The position numbers and the translations under genes were made by a program. Shown here piece after piece: positions 54,316 to 62,228 of a stretch of 64,000 nt of DNA (position 1 is its first letter; each line of letters starts with the position of its first letter). The notes below the pieces were generated by a model. That model made no database searches and was not told the DNA's origin. It worked only from the letters and a program-made list of their open reading frames with translations. Origin of the DNA: Candidatus Peribacteraceae bacterium (GTDB lineage: Bacteria > Patescibacteriota > Gracilibacteria > Peribacterales > Peribacteraceae); assembly GCA_018061945.1 (NCBI GenBank), contig JAGOTD010000003.1, forward strand, positions 1,498-65,497, given 5' to 3'.

Positions 54316-55275
54316 TTATCTCTTCACCCTCACAAACCCCGACACTTCCAGAATTTGGAGTTTCGGCTCTTTCTTCATCAGCTTGTCGAGCAAGAGGTTG
54401 ATACCCAGAGAATCCGAGGCCATGTGGCTACACTGGATCATATTGATATGGTGCTTCTTGGCTTCTTCTAGGCTTTTCTCCGTTACGTGCATAGAAATGA
54501 TTGTACCGACTCCGGCGCGCGACTGGGCTTCGATTAGCTCTTCGGGGCCATTGGTACCACCGGTAAATTCCGAGGCGATTATTTTGCCCGGACGGCCGCT
54601 CTTAGAGCCACTTACGAGAATGGCAGGATTGCCTTTTTTAGCGTAGTACTTGTATTCCTCAATTTCTCCAATCGCTTTGAGAACTTCACCCAAATCGTCG
54701 TATTCTTTCTCGCAAATGTGTTTTTCCATGAATCTCCAGGCCAGGTTATCGGTGATGGTGTGGCAGCAGAAAGCAGGAATGCCAAGGAGCTGCGCCGCGC
54801 GTTCGGTGCGGAAGAGGTTATCGGCGTGGATAGAGCGCCAAATGCGATCCATGCGTGGGCGTAGTAAGCCTTCGGAGTGGTTAATGGGCACGCCAGACAG
54901 TGCGAGCAAATCAGCCTGAAGCGGCAAAACTTTTTCAAGATCGGCAAGCGCGCGACCTTCTGGATGATGAATGAAGATAGCGTCGATCTTGTGGCCTTTC
55001 TCGCGCAAACGATCAGCCAAAATCATCTCTGGCGTTTCGATATCGATACCGACCATTAAGTGTTTTACGTCTTCTTCGCCGGTTCCATTGATAATGCGAC
55101 AGTCGGAATAGGGGTTCCAGCTGCGCTCACTGTCGTGCATTTCTTTCTCGACACCTGTCAATTTCTCGGCCTTCTTCTTTACTTTAGCGAGTGCTTTTTC
55201 AATCTGCTTGCGGCTGCGTGGATCGGCGTCGATGCCGATAGAGACAGAATCGGCGAAAAGTGTTTTGAGTTTCAT
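54316..55275 (-). CDS. NIF3/DUF34-like protein
   Basis: A 319-residue protein. VGIDIETPEMILADRLREKGHKIDAIFIHHPEGRAL and later GVPINHSEGLLRPRMDRIWRS with AFCCHTITDN supply His and Asp groups like those that bind two metals in NIF3 proteins, and SHMASDSLGINLLLDK closes the domain. The biochemical role of the family is not settled. Start is the ATG before KLKTLFAD; the longer frame is not supported. Confidence 0.6.
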   Translation of the reverse strand: MKLKTLFADSVSIGIDADPRSRKQIEKALAKVKKKAEKLTGVEKEMHDSERSWNPYSDCRIINGTGEEDVKHLMVGIDIETPEMILADRLREKGHKIDAIFIHHPEGRALADLEKVLPLQADLLALSGVPINHSEGLLRPRMDRIWRSIHADNLFRTERAAQLLGIPAFCCHTITDNLAWRFMEKHICEKEYDDLGEVLKAIGEIEEYKYYAKKGNPAILVSGSKSGRPGKIIASEFTGGTNGPEELIEAQSRAGVGTIISMHVTEKSLEEAKKHHINMIQCSHMASDSLGINLLLDKLMKKEPKLQILEVSGFVRVKR

Positions 55276-55506
55276 AGTGGGAGGAGGGTACAGGAGAATT
55301 GAGATTTGGAGAAGTTGAAGGAGAATCAGAAGCGAATTACGAATCACGTATTACGAATTATGAATTTTAGCTGAAATATTTACAGCATTTCATAAAATCT
55401 ACAATCTACAGCAGCGAGCGTCCCCGCCCGCGGCGTGTGATCAATCACGAATGCTGTAAAATTATAACTAATTACAAAAGAGCGGGATGCTTCCCGCGGC
55501 GTTCGG
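55276..55506. repeat. composite intergenic repeat region
   Basis: It holds ATTACGAAT words (55330-55366, including a 21-base piece identical to 42642-42662), a ten-base inverted pair TTACAGCATT (55380-55389) / AATGCTGTAA (55450-55459), and two GC hairpins: AGCGAGCGTCCCCGCCCGCG near 55413 and AGCGGGATGCTTCCCGCGGC (55481-55500). No coding signal. Confidence 0.7.
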
Positions 55507-56457
55507 TCAATATTTTTTCTCCATCACATATCGCACCAATCCACCAATCAGCAACGGATACAGTCGCAGTGGAATTTTTGTTGTGGCACTTGTCGCTCCA
55601 GCGGTATTGCTTTTGGCTCGATGAAAAAATGTATCGATCATCATCACCACATTTTTCTTGAGCGCTTTTTTCGTCTGCTTGCGATCCGCTTCTGGCAATG
55701 TATTCATCAATTTTTCAAAACACAGCAGGCGATCGAACATGCCGACTCCGGACATTTCGTTCTGCGCACTGGCGCCTTTGCTGTGTACACGGAAACTGCC
55801 GAGTTCTTCGGCCAAGTAATATAAATCTCCTTTTTGCAGCAAGCGAGTCCAGTATTCCAAATCCAGGCATTGCGGCAGGTTGTCTGCGTACGGTCCGCAT
55901 GTCTTGGCCGTGGCAGTTCGTATCATGACAAAGCTCGGTTCGCCAATGAGGTTCGGGCGTAGACCGTTTTCGATCCACTGCATCAGAAATTCGTGGCCGT
56001 TATGTACGCCATCACGCATGCATTCATTTTTATGATGATACAGCGTGTCGTAGATGCCAAAGGCTGCATTTTCCAGCTCGTCTTTGTAGCGGTGATTCGC
56101 AGCTGTAAAGACAATGCCTGGGTTTGTTTTGAGAGCATTTAGACTCTTTTCCAGATACTGCGCATGCCACACGTCATCCTGGAAGAGGAGTTGCACAAAC
56201 GGAGCAGTGGCCAGCGCCATGCAAGCATTCCAGTTACCAGCAATGCCGAGCCGTTTTGGGCTGCGTCGAAAGGTAATACGCGCGTCTTTGAGGTACGGTT
56301 CGACAATGGGGAATGGATCTTTACTCGATGCGTCATCGTGGATGAGGAGAGTCCAGTCTTCGCATGTTTGAGCTAATACACTGTCGATTGCCTGTTGCAG
56401 CTGCACCGCAATCGGGTTGTAAGTCGGAATGAAGATGTTGATCTGGGGAGAGGGCAT
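55507..56457 (-). CDS. GT2 glycosyltransferase
   Basis: A 316-residue GT2: INIFIPTYNPIAVQLQQAIDSVL, TLLIHDDASSKDPFPIV, and APFVQLLFQDDVWH with the D-D metal site. It transfers sugars from a nucleotide donor and has no membrane helices. The C-terminal part with LLQKGDLYYLAEELGSFRVHSKGASAQ resembles the acceptor-side region of LPS transferases. It lies away from the main locus, between repeat regions. Start is the ATG before PSPQINIF. Confidence 0.85.
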   Translation of the reverse strand: MPSPQINIFIPTYNPIAVQLQQAIDSVLAQTCEDWTLLIHDDASSKDPFPIVEPYLKDARITFRRSPKRLGIAGNWNACMALATAPFVQLLFQDDVWHAQYLEKSLNALKTNPGIVFTAANHRYKDELENAAFGIYDTLYHHKNECMRDGVHNGHEFLMQWIENGLRPNLIGEPSFVMIRTATAKTCGPYADNLPQCLDLEYWTRLLQKGDLYYLAEELGSFRVHSKGASAQNEMSGVGMFDRLLCFEKLMNTLPEADRKQTKKALKKNVVMMIDTFFHRAKSNTAGATSATTKIPLRLYPLLIGGLVRYVMEKKY

Positions 56458-56621
56458 GCGGGTGGAGGTATTGCGAGGATTGAAGCAGCGGTAAGATGGA
56501 AGCGATAAGCTGGAAGAGAAGAAGTAAGAAGCTAGACGTAAGAAGTAAGGATTTCTGTTACACTTCTTCTGATTTTTGTGAAGGTACTTACATCTCATAT
56601 CTTACCTCTTATATCTTGCTC

Positions 56622-57326
56622 ATGCGTATTGATATTCTGACATTATTCCCCGACATGTTCGCAGGCCCGCTGACCGAAAGTATTTTGAAGCGTGCAACCG
56701 CAGCTGGTCGTTTGGAAATCAATCTCCACGATATTCGGAAGTTTTCGAAGGCCAGGCACAGCCAGGTGGACGATAAGCCGTATGGCGGGGGAGCGGGGAT
56801 GCTCATGATGTGTGAGCCGATTGTGGAGGCGATTGAGGCGATTACGGAAGAGGGCAGGAAGGCTGGAAAAGAGGAGAGGAGGAAAAGAGGAGAGGAGGAA
56901 AAAATAATGAAGCCGCATCGCATCTATTTTTCGCCGCGTGGCAAACGACTCAAGCAAGCGATGGTTGAGAAAATGGCCAAGAAACACGAATGGCTCATTC
57001 TGCTTTGTGGTCACTATGAAGGGATTGATCAGCGGATTATTGATGGTGGTTGGATCGATGAAGAAATATCAATTGGTGATTTTGTGCTAACTGGCGGCGA
57101 ATTGCCTGCAATGGTCTTGGTCGACGCAGTGGCGCGGCATTTGCCGGGCGTTTTGGGCGACGACGCATCGGCGCATTTGGACAGTTTCTCGAAAGAATTT
57201 GGTCGTAAGAAAGAATATCCGCACTACACCCGGCCGCCAGAGTTTCGGGGTTTAAAAGTGCCGGATATATTAGTTTCTGGTAATCATGCCAAGATTGAGG
57301 AGTGGAGGAAGGAGAACCTTCGGTAA
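56622..57326 (+). CDS. trmD: tRNA (guanine-N1)-methyltransferase, with repeat-derived insert
   Basis: A 234-residue SPOUT enzyme. MRIDILTLFPDMFAGPLTESIL, HDIRKFSKARHSQVDDKPYGGGAGM, LLCGHYEGIDQRIID and EEISIGDFVLTGGELPAMVLVDAVARHLPGVLG match TrmD closely. It makes m1G37 in tRNAs to prevent frameshifting. After PIVEAIEAI the gene contains about 20 extra codons, rich in Glu/Lys/Arg (EEGRKAGKEERRKRGEEEK), before the conserved IYFSPRGKR. Their DNA is the GGAGGAAAAGAGGA-word purine tract seen between other genes. The ATG is preceded closely by TATATCT. Confidence 0.93.
   Translation: MRIDILTLFPDMFAGPLTESILKRATAAGRLEINLHDIRKFSKARHSQVDDKPYGGGAGMLMMCEPIVEAIEAITEEGRKAGKEERRKRGEEEKIMKPHRIYFSPRGKRLKQAMVEKMAKKHEWLILLCGHYEGIDQRIIDGGWIDEEISIGDFVLTGGELPAMVLVDAVARHLPGVLGDDASAHLDSFSKEFGRKKEYPHYTRPPEFRGLKVPDILVSGNHAKIEEWRKENLR
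56841..56907. repeat. purine-word repeat inside trmD
   Basis: A tract of GGAGGAAAAGAGGA words in frame inside trmD, with no pyrimidine partner arm. Sequence and strand bias match the purine arms at 44218-44271 and 45313-45360. Confidence 0.7.
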
Positions 57327-57373
57327 CTACCAAATTCCAATTTCCAATTACCAACAATTCCTTGCATCTCTAG

Positions 57374-57394
57374 AGCGGGCGTTCGCGCCCGCGG
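57374..57394. repeat. GC-rich palindrome (AGCGGGC...GCCCGCGG)
   Basis: A perfect short hairpin of the type also seen near 55413, at 55481 and at 60001, located between trmD and the YggU-like gene. Upstream (57327-57370) are CCAATT/CCAA words, as at 63837. Confidence 0.7.
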
Positions 57395-57410
57395 TCTCTC
57401 AATCAGTTCA

Positions 57411-57683
57411 ATGCCCATCCTCGAGGATCTCCAAAAACGGCTTCTACTTGAAAAGGAAATCATGTTCTCCATCAAAGTTCGGCCAAATGCAGCGAAGACC
57501 GAATGCAAGAGCATGATGGACGATGGCACCATCAAAATGAACGTCGCAGCGGTGCCAGAGGATGGAAAGGCAAACAGAGAATTGACGAAGTTTCTGTCGA
57601 AAAGCTTTGGTGTTGGTGTTGCGAATATCGAGATCCTGTTGGGGCAAACGTCGCCAATGAAGAGGATTCGAATATTTGTGTAG
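57411..57683 (+). CDS. YggU/DUF167 family protein
   Basis: A 90-residue protein, FSIKVRPNAAKTECKSMMDDGTIKMNVAAVPEDGKANRELTKFLSKSFGV and then IEILLGQTSPMKRIRI, the full YggU pattern of a small alpha/beta fold of unknown role. The ATG at 57411 gives 17 extra N-terminal residues before the family begins; a second Met at residue 18 is possible. Confidence 0.8.
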   Translation: MPILEDLQKRLLLEKEIMFSIKVRPNAAKTECKSMMDDGTIKMNVAAVPEDGKANRELTKFLSKSFGVGVANIEILLGQTSPMKRIRIFV

Positions 57684-57724
57684 AACATTGAAATTATTGA
57701 CAAAAAATAAAAATAATCGAAAAT

Positions 57725-58051
57725 ATGCGTACTATGTCTTTAGAAAGTCCATCACTCCCAGATCTCACGATGCGCTTGGAAGAAGTGCTCGTTAAAGCAG
57801 AGTCTTTGACCGCAAATGAAATGACGGATAAAGCGAGGGCTCATATACGTAAAATTTTTGAATCCATGTCGGCTCTTGCTATTAAAGAACTTGGACAAGA
57901 TGAAGCTTTAGATTTTAGGTCGGATTTAGATGAAAGAGTTTTGAAAATTGCGCCAAGAATTGATCCAAGGCCATTAACGATTAGACCTCGTGTAAAGAAA
58001 AAACGTAGCCAAACTGGCGGAGATACAGGAACCTATTTAAAGCGACGCTAA
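57725..58051 (+). CDS. hypothetical small protein
   Basis: A 108-residue protein with a helical middle (LEEVLVKAESLTANEMTDKARAHIRKIFESMSALAIKEL) and a basic end (RPRVKKKRSQTGG). TTGACA at 57696 is the best -35 element in the window. The first ATG is at 57725, but the ATG three codons later (57734) would match the leaderless spacing better. No family recognised. Convergent with the recombinase gene after one base. Confidence 0.55.
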   Translation: MRTMSLESPSLPDLTMRLEEVLVKAESLTANEMTDKARAHIRKIFESMSALAIKELGQDEALDFRSDLDERVLKIAPRIDPRPLTIRPRVKKKRSQTGGDTGTYLKRR

Positions 58052-58052
58052 A

Positions 58053-58970
58053 TTACCGATGGAATTTCTCATGAATTTCCTTCAGGCGTTCATTTGTCAC
58101 GTGCGTATAAATTTGGGTGGTGGTTATACTCGCATGGCCAAGGAGCTCTTGCACCGAGCGAATATCGGCGCCGTTTCGTAGCAGTTCGGTTGCAAAAGTA
58201 TGGCGTAGTGTGTGCGGGGTGACTTTCTTGAGAATACCTGCGCGCTTGGTGCATTCGCGCACGATACGTTCGATTGATTGTGGCTGCAGTCTGCGCTTTT
58301 CGCCGGAGCTGACAATATCATCGCTTGAGCGATTGGAGTTGGAAATAAACAGTGGTTTGAAGTTATCATTCCTATTATCTAAGTACGTTTTAAGATACTG
58401 ACGCGCATCGTACGACAGAAACACAATGCGCACTTTGCGGCCTTTGCCCCGCACCGGAAATTCGCTTTTCGTCACACTTATATCGTCGCGATTGAGGTTA
58501 GAAATCTCGCTCACACGCAGGCCGGTCGAATACAGCATGTGCAGCAGCGCCAAGTCGCGCGGGCCGTTTTTGTGCGTCATATCCACCGAACCAAACAAGC
58601 CTTCCAGTTCTTCGCGCTCGAGTGCTTCTACTTGGCGTTGCTCCACCTTTGGCAGTTCGATCTTTTCCGCTGCGAGTGTTTCTATATCATTTTTCGCCAA
58701 GTATTTGAGAAATGCGCGTAGTGCGATGAGGTGATACTGCTGTGTTTTGATATCCAGATTCACGCCTGTGCCCTGTATGTACATGCGATGGAGGTGCAAG
58801 CGGTAGTCGCGCACGAGGTTTGCGTCGATTTTTGCGACAGCAGTTTTTGCTCCCGCAAAATCCTGGAAGCGCTTGAGGTAATGCCTGTAATTCTCAACGG
58901 TCTTCTTGCTCTGATACTTGCCAATCTCGCAATGCGTGAGAAATTCGTAAATGGCATCGGGGAGGAGCAT
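58053..58970 (-). CDS. tyrosine recombinase (XerC/XerD-like)
   Basis: A 305-residue integrase-fold protein. N-terminal SAM-like core-binding domain (residues 1-95), then the catalytic domain with Arg152 (STGLRVSEI), Lys176 (RGKGRKVR), His253 and Arg256 (TPHTLRHTFA), His279 (LLGHASITTTQIYTH) and Tyr288. Length and the absence of adjacent mobile genes favour a chromosome dimer-resolution role at dif, but this is not tested. A TAAACT hexamer is six bases before the ATG. Confidence 0.9.
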   Translation of the reverse strand: MLLPDAIYEFLTHCEIGKYQSKKTVENYRHYLKRFQDFAGAKTAVAKIDANLVRDYRLHLHRMYIQGTGVNLDIKTQQYHLIALRAFLKYLAKNDIETLAAEKIELPKVEQRQVEALEREELEGLFGSVDMTHKNGPRDLALLHMLYSTGLRVSEISNLNRDDISVTKSEFPVRGKGRKVRIVFLSYDARQYLKTYLDNRNDNFKPLFISNSNRSSDDIVSSGEKRRLQPQSIERIVRECTKRAGILKKVTPHTLRHTFATELLRNGADIRSVQELLGHASITTTQIYTHVTNERLKEIHEKFHR

Positions 58971-58994
58971 TGATAGAGTTTAGCATAGAGTAGA

Positions 58995-59074
58995 AATGAT
59001 TGATCGGAAGCGAATTACGACGTACGAATTATGAATTACGAATGGATCGTACTTCGCGATTCGTCATTCGTACT
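58995..59074. repeat. ATTACGAAT-word repeat, inverted arms
   Basis: Left arm with CGAATTACGA, CGTACGAATT, GAATTACGAAT (59010-59042), right arm with CGATTCGTCATTCGTACTT (59057-59075) in reverse-complement orientation. Confidence 0.6.
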
Positions 59075-59887
59075 TCATCGTTGACATTCTCCGCACCACA
59101 CCGTCGTCCGCTGACCGATTGTTGTTTTCTGCAGTGTTGATTGACAGGTCAGGCAAGGTTTTCCTGCGCGGCCGTATACAAAGAGTGATTGCTGATTTTT
59201 GCCGGGTTTTCCGAATAGATTCGAGAAATCCGAAAAGCTTGTGCCTTTGTTTTCGATTCCCTTTTCGAGGGTTTTGATGATGCCGATGTGTAATCGTTTA
59301 AGCTCTGCCTGATTCAAATTTTCGATACGGCGACGCGGATCGATCTTTGCCACAAAACATGCTTCGTCCGCATAAATATTGCCGATACCGGCAAGAAATG
59401 CTTGATCCAGCAAGACAGCTTTGAGAACGCCACGTTTCTTTTTTGCTCGCGTTAGAAATACTTCTTCACTCACGTTAAGGGCATCGGGTCCCATTTTGGC
59501 GAGCGGGCTATGTGTCTCGATATCTTTCGTTTCGATGACATACGCGCGGCCGAGTGTACGCGGGTCGTTGAAAATCAGCAGTTGATCTTTTGGTAGATGA
59601 AAGCGAATGCGTTCGTAGGTGAGTGGTGTGTCAGTCAATGATCGCAGCCCCAATCGGCCACTCATTTTTAAGTGCAGAATCATCGTGTGATCATTCTCAA
59701 AATGCATCAGTAAATATTTGCCCCTGCGAATGATCGTGAGAATTTCCTGATTGCGAATCATCTGCAAAGAATCTGGTTTATGCAGCGTCATGTTCGGTCG
59801 CAGGACTTCTATGGCCAGAATCTTGTTGCCTTTGAGCAGCGGCAAAATAGCGCGCAGTGTTGTTTCTACTTCGGGAAGTTCGGGCAT
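59075..59887 (-). CDS. mutM: formamidopyrimidine-DNA glycosylase
   Basis: A 270-residue repair enzyme. PELPEVETTLRAI after the initiator Met supplies catalytic Pro2 and Glu3, MILHLKMSGRLGL the DNA-binding loop, GIGNIYADEACF the H2TH motif, and CLTCQSTLQKTTIGQRTTVWCGECQR the C-terminal zinc finger with four Cys. It removes 8-oxoguanine and cleaves the strand. Complete and unremarkable apart from repeats on both sides. Confidence 0.96.
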   Translation of the reverse strand: MPELPEVETTLRAILPLLKGNKILAIEVLRPNMTLHKPDSLQMIRNQEILTIIRRGKYLLMHFENDHTMILHLKMSGRLGLRSLTDTPLTYERIRFHLPKDQLLIFNDPRTLGRAYVIETKDIETHSPLAKMGPDALNVSEEVFLTRAKKKRGVLKAVLLDQAFLAGIGNIYADEACFVAKIDPRRRIENLNQAELKRLHIGIIKTLEKGIENKGTSFSDFSNLFGKPGKNQQSLFVYGRAGKPCLTCQSTLQKTTIGQRTTVWCGECQR

Positions 59888-60021
59888 GGGGAAGAGGGCG
59901 AATTATGAATCACGTATTACGAATTACGAATGAAGATTCAAGATACCACAGCATGAGTGCAGATAAAAAATAAGTATCAAAAAATTACCTCCGCTTCAGC
60001 AGCGGGCGTCCCTGCCCGCGG
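59888..60021. repeat. ATTACGAAT words and GC palindrome
   Basis: Words (CACGTATTACGAATTACGAAT, 59911-59930 region) lie before mutM, and AGCGGGCGTCCCTGCCCGCG (60001-60020) ends the region before the DsbA-like gene. Confidence 0.65.
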
Positions 60022-60034
60022 CGGTTTATTATTC

Positions 60035-60796
60035 CTACGATTGTTTTGTCCCCAATGCTTTCTCAATTTTCTTCTTCCACTGCGACACGCTGATAATGCC
60101 GACCCATTGATCATCGCCCACAATAAACGACGGAACACGGGTGACGTTTTTACTCTCGGCGAATGCCTGATGGGTTTTGAGAATACCATCAGCAAATTCG
60201 GATGCGCGACACTTGTTCCATTTGGCCGTATCCATTTTTAAGTCTTTGGCCAACTTGGTCATGGATGCTTCGGTTGTGGGGTAGCCGGCGATTAGTTTGG
60301 AGTGAAAGTCGATAAACGTATTCTGCTCGATGGTACAAATGGCAGCTTTCGCGGCATTGATACCGGATGGCGCAAGCGGCAGATACATCAGAATCATATT
60401 CATCTTGCCGGTTGCAATATAGCCTTTTGTGAGTGCTGGAAGCGCTTGCGTGCCAAATTGATGACAGTAATCGCAGTTGTAATCCAAGAAAGCAGTGAGC
60501 GTTGTTGTTGCCGTTTCGCTTCCAATGAGCAATGTGCCGACATCGAGCATGCGTACGGTGGTTGCAGCGCCGGTTTGAGTGGATGTGGATACTTCTTCAA
60601 TAGGTTCGATGACAACGGGCGGATCTTCCACGCCTGTACTGGTTGGCTGCATACTCGATTGCAGGCTATTTGTGCTGACATTCATCGATGATGACATTGA
60701 TGAAGATGAAGAAGCAGGGGATCCACTTGGCAGAGAAGCACAACTCGAAAGCAGCAGAATGCTGCCAATAAGGGTGAGAATTTTTGCTCTTTGCAT
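60035..60796 (-). CDS. DsbA-like thioredoxin-fold lipoprotein
   Basis: A 253-residue exported protein. KILTLIGSILLLSSCASL is a lipoprotein signal with the Cys of the lipobox at about residue 19. A Ser/Thr-rich linker (to about 80) leads to a thioredoxin domain with C-D-Y-C (TAFLDYNCDYCHQFG) and cis-Pro VPSFIVGDD. Disulfide formation in secreted proteins is likely. TACGAT lies six bases before the ATG, overlapping the divergent gene's -10 box. Confidence 0.88.
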   Translation of the reverse strand: MQRAKILTLIGSILLLSSCASLPSGSPASSSSSMSSSMNVSTNSLQSSMQPTSTGVEDPPVVIEPIEEVSTSTQTGAATTVRMLDVGTLLIGSETATTTLTAFLDYNCDYCHQFGTQALPALTKGYIATGKMNMILMYLPLAPSGINAAKAAICTIEQNTFIDFHSKLIAGYPTTEASMTKLAKDLKMDTAKWNKCRASEFADGILKTHQAFAESKNVTRVPSFIVGDDQWVGIISVSQWKKKIEKALGTKQS

Positions 60797-60802
60797 GGTG
60801 GC

Positions 60803-60812
60803 ATCGTATGCT
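60803..60812. promoter_or_regulatory. overlapping divergent -10 boxes
   Basis: TACGAT on the minus strand (60803-60808, spacer 6 to the lipoprotein ATG) and TATGCT on the plus strand (60807-60812, spacer 8 to the ATG at 60821) share two bases. Only 24 bases separate the start codons. Confidence 0.6.
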
Positions 60813-60820
60813 ATTTGCGT

Positions 60821-61546
60821 ATGAAGCGCATCTCAATTCTTAGGGTTCCAGTGGATGATTGCACCCTGCGTGGCGCTGTCGAACGCATCGATCAATTCTT
60901 GCACGCAGACTCTCAGCACATGGTCGCAACGCCGAATCCTGAAATGATTCTGGCAGCGCACCATGACTGCGATTTTCTTACAATTCTGCAATCAACCAGT
61001 TTGAATATTCCCGATGGTACGGGTGTGCTATGGGCAGCGAAACATCAGAAACATCCGCTTACGGAGCGTGTAACCGGGACCGATGTCATGATCGATCTGT
61101 GTTCGCTCAAACATAATTATCGCATTTTTCTGCTCGGTGCAGCCGAAGGGATTGCAGAGCAGGTGAAAGAAAAATTGGTTAAAAAAAATCCAGGTCTTCA
61201 GATTGTCGGGGCGTTAGCCGGTTCGTGGAAGGTGAGTGACGAACTGTCGATTGTCGAGTGCATCAATAGAACGCAGGCGCAACTTGTGTTTGTTGCCTAC
61301 GGTGCGCCACATCAAGAGCGATGGATCGCGCGCAACTTGGCAAAAATGCCGAGTGTGAAAGTGGCAATGGGAGTTGGTGGAGCCTTCGATTTTATTGCCG
61401 GCAAACAAAAACGTGCGCCGCAAGCCTGGCAGAAGGCAGGTTTTGAATGGGCGTGGCGATTGCTGCACGCACCGCAAAGATGGCGACGCATGTGGAACGC
61501 GGTTGTCGTGTTTCCACTTACTGTTTTGCTATCTCGCTCGTCTTAG
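60821..61546 (+). CDS. WecG/TagA/CpsF-family glycosyltransferase
   Basis: A 241-residue GT26. VPVDDCTLRGAVERIDQFL, VATPNPEMILAAHHD, LNIPDGTGVLWAAKH and RVTGTDVMIDLC are the family motifs, and FVAYGAPHQERWIARNL with GVGGAFDFIAGKQKRAP close it. Members add N-acetylmannosamine or a related sugar to lipid-linked GlcNAc in wall polymers. A wecB-like epimerase gene that makes UDP-ManNAc starts 1.8 kb further on. Membership in ManNAc metabolism is therefore plausible. The 3' end overlaps the next gene on the other strand by 29 bases. Confidence 0.9.
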   Translation: MKRISILRVPVDDCTLRGAVERIDQFLHADSQHMVATPNPEMILAAHHDCDFLTILQSTSLNIPDGTGVLWAAKHQKHPLTERVTGTDVMIDLCSLKHNYRIFLLGAAEGIAEQVKEKLVKKNPGLQIVGALAGSWKVSDELSIVECINRTQAQLVFVAYGAPHQERWIARNLAKMPSVKVAMGVGGAFDFIAGKQKRAPQAWQKAGFEWAWRLLHAPQRWRRMWNAVVVFPLTVLLSRSS

Positions 61547-61931
61547 ATGAACTGCTGGAACTGGATCGTGGACTGAGTGAATGCATGACGTCTTCTTCCA
61601 GGACTGCGACCCACTCACCATTTTTTCCTTCATGAAGGAGGGTAACTTTAATACCTTCGTTCGTATCAATGTAGTAGCGAATGCGATTTCCGTCCGTTGC
61701 CCGGCCCGGCAGCATATGGACGCCGTAGACCTTAAACGGATATTTTTGCAATGCGGCAATAACAGCGAGATCACTTTCTGGCACGCGCGCGTGCGCCACA
61801 GCTGCACCTTGCAAGTTCATCACTTCACGTCCCAGCAGCGATACAACCGCAATCAGAAGGCACGAAAGCCCGACTGCAACGACCATTGCCAAGCGGTAAT
61901 TCTTCCGGTGTGGGTTTTGGTATGCGAACAT
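61518..61931 (-). CDS. hypothetical membrane-anchored protein
   Basis: A 137-residue protein with one N-terminal helix (LAMVVAVGLSCLLIAVVSLL, about 14-33), an external alpha/beta part (YPFKVYGVHMLPGRATDGNRIRYYIDTNEGIKVTLL) and a Ser-rich end. Probably anchored with the main part outside. No family recognised. TATAAT is eight bases before the ATG, the best example of the consensus hexamer in leaderless spacing. Confidence 0.65.
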   Translation of the reverse strand: MFAYQNPHRKNYRLAMVVAVGLSCLLIAVVSLLGREVMNLQGAAVAHARVPESDLAVIAALQKYPFKVYGVHMLPGRATDGNRIRYYIDTNEGIKVTLLHEGKNGEWVAVLEEDVMHSLSPRSSSSSSSKTSEIAKQ

Positions 61932-61985
61932 ATCGAAACATTATAGCAGAATCTTGGTGTGTTGCCAAGCCTTTGGCGGCTTGGG

Positions 61986-62177
61986 AAAGCGGTGAGCGAC
62001 AAGCGACAAGCGGTCAGTGTGTCACTCTGAGCTCAGTCGAAGAGTGGTTTAGGGGATTGGCAGCCAGTTCCTCGGATCATAGTTCGGCCCGTCCGAACGG
62101 ATGAGCGTTCATCCGGGCGGGCTCCGCTCACTATGACACTTTTAACTAATCGCTTATCGCTTCCAGCTAACCGCTTT
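61986..62177. repeat. nested inverted-repeat element
   Basis: AAAGCGGT (61986-61993) pairs with 62170-62177, GTGTCA (62019-62024) with 62134-62139, CATAGT (62078-62083) with 62130-62135 and a GCCCG-type core from 62088 closes at 62122, all nested. A side hairpin CACTCT...AGAGTG lies at 62023-62046. Between the arms are AAGCGACAAGCG words. Confidence 0.75.
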
Positions 62178-62228
62178 TACGGCCCCAAATGTCCTGCTAC
62201 ACTCTCGCCACTACTTTTTCTCAACCCT

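Noticed and set aside
58053-58970. Integrase of a mobile element
   Set aside because: No attachment-site duplication, tRNA junction or phage genes nearby; the length fits a housekeeping Xer protein.
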